A stretch of DNA of 5,967 nucleotides from an uncultured Clostridia bacterium. Lineage in GTDB: Bacteria; Bacillota; Clostridia; Christensenellales; Borkfalkiaceae. Position numbers and translations under genes: made by a program. The notes beneath the pieces were generated by a model. The model was not told where the DNA came from. It saw nothing but the letters and a program-made list of their open reading frames with translations, and did no database searches. Positions 1 through 4,886 of the stretch are shown in pieces; position 1 is the stretch's first letter; every line of letters begins with the position of its first letter. The stretch covers positions 1 through 5,967 of the forward strand of contig CAKQQY010000053.1 in assembly GCA_934271245.1 (NCBI GenBank). Direction: 5' to 3'.

Positions 1-423
1 ACCGTCCTTTTTGATAAAAGGCATTATTTTTTTCGAACACCCATCGATTTCGTGCGGAATACGAAAATTTAAGGACGTAATATTTTTTACCGTAACGATA
101 CCGTTTTTATCATAGACGCATTCGCCGGCAACGCCACACCTTGTCCCGTCACGCCAGGTCAAATACCCGTCTTTTAATCTCTCGTTAAACGCATACAGAG
201 AATTGTCCGTCATAGTGGAAATAATTTTTTCGATTTCGTCCGACGTACACAAAATACAATTTTGCGAAAAAGAAGAAACCCCCTTGTCCGACACGTAATA
301 GAACTTGTTATCGAATTTTATCGTTACGGGATACCCTTTTCTGAATCGGATTTCGCTCACCTTTTCCGAATTTAACTTTCTCAAAGCGTTCTGAACGCTC
401 GACGGAAATATTTCAATATCCAT
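1..423 (-). CDS. spoIIIAA: Stage III sporulation protein AA, N-terminal part (cut by window edge)
   Basis: I translated this partial gene by hand on the minus strand: an ATG at 421-423 opens a frame that stays open for 141 codons to the window edge. The protein matches the N-terminal region of SpoIIIAA. It has EIRFRKGYPV at residues 24-33, SLYAFNERLKDGY at 75-87, GTRCGVAGECV at 93-103, and VKNITSLNFRI at 112-122 followed by a GC pair at 128-129. SpoIIIAA is the secretion-type ATPase of the SpoIIIA-SpoIIQ channel that links mother cell and forespore. The Walker A and B motifs lie further along the protein and are outside the window, so ATPase function is inferred from the family. A weak Shine-Dalgarno (AGG at 434-436, 10 nt from the ATG) precedes it. 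The gene lies behind the lgt terminator, so it probably has its own promoter. In spore formers it is the first gene of an eight-gene operon, expected to continue to the left. Confidence 0.9.
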   Translation of the reverse strand, partial: MDIEIFPSSVQNALRKLNSEKVSEIRFRKGYPVTIKFDNKFYYVSDKGVSSFSQNCILCTSDEIEKIISTMTDNSLYAFNERLKDGYLTWRDGTRCGVAGECVYDKNGIVTVKNITSLNFRIPHEIDGCSKKIMPFIKKDG

Positions 424-445
424 TTTACAAAAACCTATTTATACA

Positions 446-475
446 AATCTATGCCCGATTTAATTTAAAAAGAAC
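446..475 (-). promoter_or_regulatory. Possible sigma-E-type promoter for spoIIIAA
   Basis: Read on the minus strand, CATAGATT at 446-453 differs from a typical mother-cell sigma-E -10 element (CATACAnT) at one position. It lies 14 bp from a poor -35 candidate, GTTCTTTT at 468-475. The spoIIIA operon is sigma-E dependent in Bacillus subtilis, and this placement would give a leader of roughly 17 nt. The -35 match is weak and falls inside the T-tract of the lgt terminator. A TATAAA-like stretch nearby could equally be a degenerate sigma-A element, so this is tentative. Confidence 0.3.
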
Positions 476-505
476 AAAGGTCTTACCATTTTCGGTAAGA
501 CCTTT
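467..505 (-). terminator. Rho-independent terminator of lgt
   Basis: A perfect 12-bp stem (476-487 with 494-505; arm AAAGGTCTTACC) encloses a 6-nt loop. On the minus strand it is followed by GTTCTTTTT. It begins about 20 nt past the lgt stop codon and separates lgt from spoIIIAA. The T-rich side is on the minus strand, which fits lgt as the gene it terminates. Confidence 0.88.
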
Positions 506-525
506 TGATAAACATTTTCTTCTTA

Positions 526-1365
526 TTATTTTTCTTCCGTTTCGTCTTCTGCGGAATTTTCAACAATTTCTTCCTTTAATTCCTGTTTCGGCAAAAAATA
601 CGGAATTTTTTTCACCGCATAAAACACCAGCAAAAAGATACCGCCGGCAATAAATATTATCGACTGCCATTGCGACGGAAACAACCCCATAAAGAAAGTT
701 CTCTCCGCAACGTCGCCACGGAAAATTTCGATAATAAATCTCCAGACGCCGTAAGAAATTAAATAAATAGGCATCGTGATATTGCAACGATATTTCAATA
801 AAAGTATCGTTAATATTGCAAACAGAATAAACAAGAATATCGCTTCGTATAACTGAACGGGAACCCTGTACGCCCCGTGATTATAAATAACAAATCCCGT
901 TGACGCTTCCATTCCGTAACAACAACCCGCCATAAGGCAACCTATTCTTCCGAAAGCGTGCGCAACGGTTATACAAGAAGGCGCGGTATTTAATATAATC
1001 GGAAATTCTTTTTTCGGAAGTCCTTTATTGTTTCCCGTAAACATAAATTTCCCGATAAAAAAGTAAGCAAAAATAAACACTGCCGCCCCACCGACAAAAC
1101 CGCCCATAGCGGTTATACCGTTGTATTTAAATACTCCTTCAGCAATCCAGGTATATATAGATTGATATAATGCGGCGGCGCCGAAGCCTAAAACGATTGC
1201 GATTATCGCTATATAAAACGAAAAATCCTGCACGCCGTTAGACATGCCTAATCTTTTAGTAAAAAGAAAATAACATAACAAGCATACTAAAATGCCTACG
1301 CCGATACAAATACCGTATAACGTAACGCCTTGCCCTAAAAATGTAAATAACGGATTCGGATACAT
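526..1365 (-). CDS. lgt: Prolipoprotein diacylglyceryl transferase (Lgt family)
   Basis: Lgt is an integral membrane enzyme that moves diacylglyceryl from phosphatidylglycerol to the lipobox cysteine of prolipoproteins, the first step of lipoprotein maturation. The 279-residue protein has about seven hydrophobic segments and the family landmarks: YG near residue 17, AHAFGRIGCLMAGCCYG at 135-151, VPVQLYEA at 168-175, WRFIIEIFRGD at 208-218, and a charged cytoplasmic tail rich in Glu. Aligning by motif to E. coli Lgt, R143, G154, R239 and E243 are kept (here R140, G151, R209, E213), but N146 and E151 are both cysteine (C143, C148). The His of the HGG motif is Met (M87). I recall the GRIGC...GCCYG form as common in Clostridia. 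The ATG at 1363-1365 is chosen over an in-frame TTG at 1369-1371 because AAGGAG at 1374-1379 is 8 nt from the ATG but only 2 nt from the TTG. It is transcribed alone, between its own promoter and terminator. Confidence 0.9.
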   Translation of the reverse strand: MYPNPLFTFLGQGVTLYGICIGVGILVCLLCYFLFTKRLGMSNGVQDFSFYIAIIAIVLGFGAAALYQSIYTWIAEGVFKYNGITAMGGFVGGAAVFIFAYFFIGKFMFTGNNKGLPKKEFPIILNTAPSCITVAHAFGRIGCLMAGCCYGMEASTGFVIYNHGAYRVPVQLYEAIFLFILFAILTILLLKYRCNITMPIYLISYGVWRFIIEIFRGDVAERTFFMGLFPSQWQSIIFIAGGIFLLVFYAVKKIPYFLPKQELKEEIVENSAEDETEEK

Positions 1366-1373
1366 AATCAAAT

Positions 1374-1379
1374 CTCCTT
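1374..1379 (-). promoter_or_regulatory. Ribosome binding site that fixes the lgt start
   Basis: The minus strand reads AAGGAG here, a near-perfect Shine-Dalgarno. It is 8 nt from the ATG at 1363-1365 and too close (2 nt) to the upstream in-frame TTG, so it decides in favour of the shorter, 279-residue product. Confidence 0.8.
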
Positions 1380-1388
1380 ATATACGCA

Positions 1389-1417
1389 ATTATATATCTC
1401 GCCTTAAAAAAAGTCAA
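1389..1417 (-). promoter_or_regulatory. Sigma-A promoter of lgt
   Basis: On the minus strand TTGACT (1412-1417) and a consensus TATAAT (1389-1394) are separated by exactly 17 bp. Transcription would begin near 1382, just upstream of the ribosome binding site, giving a leader of about 17 nt with no room for an attenuator or riboswitch. Confidence 0.85.
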
Positions 1418-1444
1418 GAAATATAAAATTTATTAGATAAATAT

Positions 1445-1473
1445 TTGCAAATCTCGCAATAAACGTGTATAAT
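1445..1473 (+). promoter_or_regulatory. Sigma-A promoter of the tRNA-Ser gene
   Basis: TTGCAA at 1445-1450 and a consensus TATAAT at 1468-1473 are 17 bp apart. The expected start point near 1480 is about 5 nt before the mature tRNA end. It sits back to back with the lgt promoter, with 27 bp between the two -35 elements. Confidence 0.75.
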
Positions 1474-1484
1474 GGTAAAAGCAA

Positions 1485-1575
1485 GGAAAAGTATCGAAGT
1501 GGTCGTAACGAGCTGCACTCGAAATGCAGTTGTCCGGTTTCGGGCACATGGGTTCGAATCCCATCTTTTCCGCCA
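1485..1575 (+). tRNA. tRNA-Ser(CGA)
   Basis: The full cloverleaf of a class II tRNA can be drawn. The acceptor stem is GGAAAAG (1485-1491) with CTTTTCC (1565-1571). The D stem is 3 bp, TCG/CGA (1494-1496 with 1509-1511). The anticodon stem is CTGCA/TGCAG (1513-1517 with 1525-1529) with loop CTCGAAA. The T arm is ATGGG-TTCGAAT-CCCAT (1548-1564). The discriminator base is G1572 and CCA is encoded at 1573-1575. Anticodon CGA at 1520-1522 reads the serine codon UCG. The long variable arm with its own hairpin (1531-1535 with 1542-1546) is the hallmark of tRNA-Ser. It stands alone between its promoter and a terminator. Confidence 0.97.
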
Positions 1576-1581
1576 ACGTCA

Positions 1582-1628
1582 AAAAACCGCTGTTTTTGAG
1601 CCAAAAATGCTTAAAAACAGCGGTTTTT
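1582..1628 (+). terminator. Long hairpin terminator after tRNA-Ser
   Basis: A 20-bp stem (1582-1601 with 1609-1628, one G-T wobble at 1598/1612) encloses a 7-nt loop, CAAAAAT. The core ACCGCTG/CAGCGGT is flanked by five As and five Ts on each side, so the hairpin ends in a T-run on both strands and could work in both directions. It starts 6 nt after the tRNA CCA. Confidence 0.85.
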
Positions 1629-1692
1629 GCTATATTCCGCACTTTAAAAATGTCCGATAATTTTAAAATGTTACCAAAAAACGTTACTAAAT

Positions 1693-1715
1693 TTTACAAT
1701 AATTCTTTACAATAA
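1693..1715 (+). repeat. Short tandem pair TTTACAATAA
   Basis: The 10-mer TTTACAATAA occurs at 1693-1702 and again at 1706-1715, a period of 13 bp. It lies in the AT-rich spacer upstream of the acyltransferase promoter. It could be a binding site or a chance product of A/T-rich DNA; no factor can be named. Apart from this pair and the promoter, I see nothing in the spacer from 1629 to 1805. Confidence 0.3.
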
Positions 1716-1745
1716 AAATTCCGCTTTATCGACACGGGAAAATTG

Positions 1746-1774
1746 TTGAAATAAAGAATCAAAAATGCTATAAT
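1746..1774 (+). promoter_or_regulatory. Sigma-A promoter (extended -10) of the acyltransferase operon
   Basis: TTGAAA at 1746-1751 and TATAAT at 1769-1774 are 17 bp apart, and TGC at 1766-1768 makes an extended -10. Transcription would begin near 1781, giving a leader of about 25 nt before the ATG at 1806. TAGGA at 1796-1800 serves as ribosome binding site, 5 nt from the start. Confidence 0.85.
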
Positions 1775-1805
1775 AAATTAATTATTCTATTTACATAGGA
1801 ACATT

Positions 1806-3131
1806 ATGAAAAAACCGAATTTAACTCTTCAACAAAAGTTAGCAAAACGCACCTACAAAAAACCTAATTCTTTATATAACTGGTTCTACCATTTAATAAT
1901 GGCTGACATTGAACTCAGTAAACACAATGCGGAAATCGTTTATAAAGACGATATAAAAAAAGAGAAGGGACCTTGTTTTATTATATGGAATCATCTTTCA
2001 AGGCTTGACCACGCATATATTTCAAAAGCCACTTATCCGAGAAAGTTTTCTATGGTAGCGGCGTATAATGAATTTTTCAGAAGTCACCTTGCGACCGTTT
2101 TTAAAATGATGCATATTTTACCCAAAAAGAATTTTTGCGTCGATATGATGGGCATGAAAGCAATTTTATCCATTATTAAACAAGGCGGCTGGGTTTCTAT
2201 GGCGCCGGAAGCGCTCGCTACCGTTTCAAGTTATAACGAAAGAATTTTACCGGGTATCGGAAGCCTATTGAAACATTGTAAAGTTCCTGTTTACTGCTTT
2301 AAGTTTCAAGGACAAAGCCTTGCCGCGCCCGTATTCTCCCCTTATTACAGAAACGGCGGCAAGACCTTAGTCACCGTATATAAACTGTTTACGGAAGAAC
2401 AAATAAAATCGTTATCCGCAAGCGAACTCGAAGAAAAAATTCAGGACGCTTTTTCTAACGACGACAGCGAATGGCAGAAACAAAACCGATTTAAATGGGA
2501 TACTCTCGGTAAGGGGTGCGAAAATATGCACGAAGTATGTTATAAATGCCCCGATTGCGGAAAAGAGTTTACGATGATCGGAAAAGGCGACGAGATTAGA
2601 TGTTCCGAGTGCGGATTTACCATACATATGAACGAATATCTCGAATACGAACCTAACAGAAAACCCGCCGTTTACATGCCGGAACACCTTTCCGATTGGG
2701 TTTTATGGCAAAGAAAACTTATCATCAAAGAAATCAGAGAGAACCCGAACTATTCATTTAGTAAACATTTAAAAATAGGCAATATTCCGACCGACCACCT
2801 CGTTAAAAGCAGAGAAATTTCGTCGGAAGTCGTCGGTGAAGGCGATTTTACAATCAACCATTCGGGGATCCACTTTGTCGGCACGAGAAACGGTAACCCC
2901 TATTCATTCGATTTATCTTACAAAAACTATTATCGTTTAATAGAAAACATAAACACTCGCAACTTTTGCCTTTATATCGACGACGAATATTTCGATTTTA
3001 TTCCCGAAGCGCCCGTCGTTGTTAAAATGGATTTAATAGTTCAGGAAATGCACAGGCTGCATTATAACATCTGGAAACCCGTAAAAGAACACGAATATTT
3101 ATACGAGGATTATCCAAAACTTCCCGATTAG
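1806..3131 (+). CDS. PlsC-like lysophospholipid acyltransferase with zinc ribbon and C-terminal extension
   Basis: The N-terminal half (about residues 25-225) is a PlsC/LPLAT-type acyltransferase domain, the family that includes acyl transfer to 1-acylglycerol-3-phosphate at the membrane. The catalytic HX4D motif is N62-H63-LSRL-D68. The usual FPEGTRS block is replaced by APEALAT at 133-139, so only P134 and E135 are kept and the substrate-binding Arg is absent. VPVYCFKFQG at 160-169 corresponds to the last conserved block. A zinc ribbon follows, with C248/C251 and C266/C269 (CPDCG...CSECG). A charged C-terminal region of about 170 residues comes next and I do not recognise a domain in it. 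At 441 residues it is nearly twice a simple PlsC (about 240). There is no clear membrane-spanning helix, so peripheral attachment is likely. It is first in a plus-strand group and lies 59 nt before the HAD gene with no convincing terminator between. Acyl acceptor and donor are unknown; the plsC symbol is withheld. Confidence 0.8.
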   Translation: MKKPNLTLQQKLAKRTYKKPNSLYNWFYHLIMADIELSKHNAEIVYKDDIKKEKGPCFIIWNHLSRLDHAYISKATYPRKFSMVAAYNEFFRSHLATVFKMMHILPKKNFCVDMMGMKAILSIIKQGGWVSMAPEALATVSSYNERILPGIGSLLKHCKVPVYCFKFQGQSLAAPVFSPYYRNGGKTLVTVYKLFTEEQIKSLSASELEEKIQDAFSNDDSEWQKQNRFKWDTLGKGCENMHEVCYKCPDCGKEFTMIGKGDEIRCSECGFTIHMNEYLEYEPNRKPAVYMPEHLSDWVLWQRKLIIKEIRENPNYSFSKHLKIGNIPTDHLVKSREISSEVVGEGDFTINHSGIHFVGTRNGNPYSFDLSYKNYYRLIENINTRNFCLYIDDEYFDFIPEAPVVVKMDLIVQEMHRLHYNIWKPVKEHEYLYEDYPKLPD

Positions 3132-3190
3132 GCTTTTTACGGGCGGCGGTAAAAAAACTCTTAATCATCAAACAATTTTTATATAAAAAA

Positions 3191-3889
3191 ATGAAACTCG
3201 ATACGATAATTTTTGATTTAGACGATACGCTTTTGAATTTTCGGGAATCCGAAAGAATATGTTTCAGAAGCACTATGCAACATTTCGGAATCCCCGAAAA
3301 CAAAATAGACGTTTCTCTTTTTGCAGAATTAAGCAAACGCAGGTGGAAATTATATACAGACGGAAATTGCGGTTTTTCCGACGCTTTACACGGAAGATTT
3401 ACGGACTACGCGAATAAAAAAGACATAGTTTTGAACGCTAAAGATACGGACGATTATTTTGAAAAACAACTTTCTTTTTCGGCAATCCTTTTCCCCGACG
3501 TAATACCCTCTTTGGAAAAATTAAAACAAAAAAGTTACCGATTATATCTTGCTACAAACGGAGTAACAAGCACGCAAAACGCAAAATTGAAAGGATCCGG
3601 TCTTCTCAAATTTTTTGACGACGTTTTTATTTCCGAAAGTATCGGGTTTTGCAAGCCGAGTAAAGAATATTTTGAATATATGCAAAAACACATACCGAAT
3701 TTCAGTCCTAAAAAAACACTTATGGTCGGAGATTCCCTTATAACGGATATCCCCTTTGCAACACGGAACAACATTAAAGCGTGCAGAATAAACAGATTTA
3801 ACGATAGTAACCCCGACAACGTTTTTTACGATTATGAAATTTTCGATTTAAATGGAATTTTTAACATTTTGGATAAAATAAATAATTAA
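3191..3889 (+). CDS. HAD-superfamily hydrolase, YjjG/YfnB-like (possible nucleotidase)
   Basis: This 232-residue protein has all four HAD motifs. Motif I is FDLDDTLL, with nucleophile D9 and acid/base D11. Motif II is T122 in ATNG. Motif III is K155 in GFCKP. Motif IV is GDSLITD, with D181 and D186. An alpha-helical C1 cap lies between residues about 15 and 95. The TNG...Q..K stretch and the FISESIGFCKPSKEYF run resemble the YjjG/YfnB branch (subfamily IA), whose E. coli member dephosphorylates pyrimidine nucleoside monophosphates including non-canonical ones. Exact substrate cannot be read from sequence. The start is well fixed because motif I begins at residue 8. No Shine-Dalgarno is visible: the 20 bases before the ATG are almost all A and T. 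The stop codon is 5 nt from the next gene's start, which indicates an operon. Confidence 0.87.
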   Translation: MKLDTIIFDLDDTLLNFRESERICFRSTMQHFGIPENKIDVSLFAELSKRRWKLYTDGNCGFSDALHGRFTDYANKKDIVLNAKDTDDYFEKQLSFSAILFPDVIPSLEKLKQKSYRLYLATNGVTSTQNAKLKGSGLLKFFDDVFISESIGFCKPSKEYFEYMQKHIPNFSPKKTLMVGDSLITDIPFATRNNIKACRINRFNDSNPDNVFYDYEIFDLNGIFNILDKINN

Positions 3890-3894
3890 ACTTT

Positions 3895-4815
3895 ATGATA
3901 ACAAGCGTAAATTTTTATAAAGACTTTAAGTGCGCGAACACGAATTGTAAACACAACTGCTGTATCGGTTGGACGATAAATATAAATCGTAAATCGCTTG
4001 AATATTATAAAAACGTTAAAGGCAACCTTTCGGAAAGACTAAAAAACGATATAGATTATAAAAACTCTTCGTTTAAATTGACCGACGATAAAAGATGTCC
4101 TTTCTTAAACAAAGACAATTTATGCGATATAATAATTTCTCTCGGAAAAGAAAAGTTATGTCGTATATGCAACGACCACCCCGTATACAGAAATTTTTTA
4201 TCGGACAGAACGGAAATCGGCTACGGAATCGCTTGTGAAAACTCTTGCAAAAACGTTCTGGAGTTTACCGGCAAAGCCGAAGAAATTATAATAAACAACA
4301 GGAAAAAATCCACCGACTTAACGGCGTTTGAAAGGAAGATTATTTCTTTTCGTTTAAATATATTAAAAATCGTTCAAAACAGGAAAATACCGTTTGAAAC
4401 GCGTCTGTTAAAAGTTTTATCTGTTTGCGGATTAAACGACGATACTGTGAAAAGTTACGATTGGAAATCTTTTTTACTCTCTTGCGAATCCCTTTCCGAC
4501 GACTGGGTCGAAGCAGTGAAAAAAACAGATTTTGATAAAAAACTTTTTATCAACGAAAAATTTGCGATACCTTTTGAACAACTGTTTTGTTACTTTATTT
4601 TCAGACACGCTTCTTCCGCGATAGATAAAAGCGATTTAATTTCCAAAACGCTATTTGCCATAGTATCGGTTTTTCTTATCGATAAGATATTTCAAGGCGA
4701 TAATTTAGAAGTGTTAGAAGACGTCTCAAGAGAATATTCTGCCGAAATAGAATATTCCGAAGATAATTTTAATAGTTTTTTAGACGTTTTAGACGAGTTA
4801 TCGTTAAAAATGTAA
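3895..4815 (+). CDS. FliB-like lysine N-methylase / YkgJ-type cysteine-cluster protein
   Basis: The N-terminal part carries a dense cysteine cluster: C13, C18, C22-C23 (followed by GW), C68, C77, C89, C92, C114 and C118. The layout (F.C....C...CC.GW, CPFLN...LC, C..C.DHP, then a C...C pair) fits the FliB/YkgJ family. FliB of Salmonella methylates surface lysines of flagellin, and its cysteines have been reported to hold an iron-sulfur cluster. The C-terminal region, including FEQLFCYFIFRHA at 227-239 and the following helical stretch to about 265, resembles the conserved tail of FliB homologues. Length (306 residues) is somewhat short of the usual 350-400. No flagellin or other flagellar gene is in the window, so the target protein is unknown and the fliB symbol is withheld. 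The gene begins 5 nt after the HAD stop without a clear ribosome binding site, suggesting translational coupling, and is followed by a terminator. Confidence 0.75.
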   Translation: MITSVNFYKDFKCANTNCKHNCCIGWTININRKSLEYYKNVKGNLSERLKNDIDYKNSSFKLTDDKRCPFLNKDNLCDIIISLGKEKLCRICNDHPVYRNFLSDRTEIGYGIACENSCKNVLEFTGKAEEIIINNRKKSTDLTAFERKIISFRLNILKIVQNRKIPFETRLLKVLSVCGLNDDTVKSYDWKSFLLSCESLSDDWVEAVKKTDFDKKLFINEKFAIPFEQLFCYFIFRHASSAIDKSDLISKTLFAIVSVFLIDKIFQGDNLEVLEDVSREYSAEIEYSEDNFNSFLDVLDELSLKM

Positions 4816-4818
4816 CGT

Positions 4819-4850
4819 AAAACCGCCGCAGTCAGCGACGGTTTTTTCTT
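4819..4850 (+). terminator. Terminator of the acyltransferase-HAD-FliB group
   Basis: AAAACCG (4819-4825) pairs with CGGTTTT (4839-4845). After one C-A mismatch, CGC/GCG (4827-4829 with 4835-4837) closes a 5-nt loop, AGTCA. The hairpin runs into TTTTTTCTTT and starts 3 nt after the FliB-like stop codon. On the other strand the T-tract is poorer (TTTTACGTT), though the hairpin may also end the convergent gene that stops at 4887. Confidence 0.85.
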
Positions 4851-4886
4851 TAAAAATTCATCTTTCAAAAAATCGCAAAATAAATA

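Noticed and set aside
1366..1371. In-frame TTG start for lgt, giving two extra residues
   Set aside because: AAGGAG at 1374-1379 would be only 2 nt from the TTG but 8 nt from the ATG at 1363-1365, so the ATG is the better start.
1485..1628. tRNA 3' end as an integration (att) site for a mobile element
   Set aside because: No second copy of the tRNA 3' end is present, and there is no integrase or other mobile gene nearby.
1404..1642. Minus-strand open frames of 66 and 69 codons over the tRNA (with plus-strand frames of 62 and 63 codons at 1472-1715)
   Set aside because: They are translations of tRNA-Ser and its complement. Strings such as DGIRTHVPETGQLHFECSS are a familiar spurious product of antisense tRNA-Ser in databases. 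The tRNA cloverleaf explains the sequence fully.
2412..2687. Other overlapping open frames of 75-104 codons opposite or beside the main genes (560-787, 2412-2687, 3022-3336, 3535-3819, 4920-5216)
   Set aside because: Each lies inside or across a gene with clear family motifs, has no ribosome binding site of note and no recognisable protein features.
3134..3158. Hairpin TTTTTAC...GTAAAAA as a terminator between the acyltransferase and HAD genes
   Set aside because: The stem is only 7 bp of mostly A-T pairs, and on the plus strand it is followed by A residues rather than a T-tract. Read-through is more likely.
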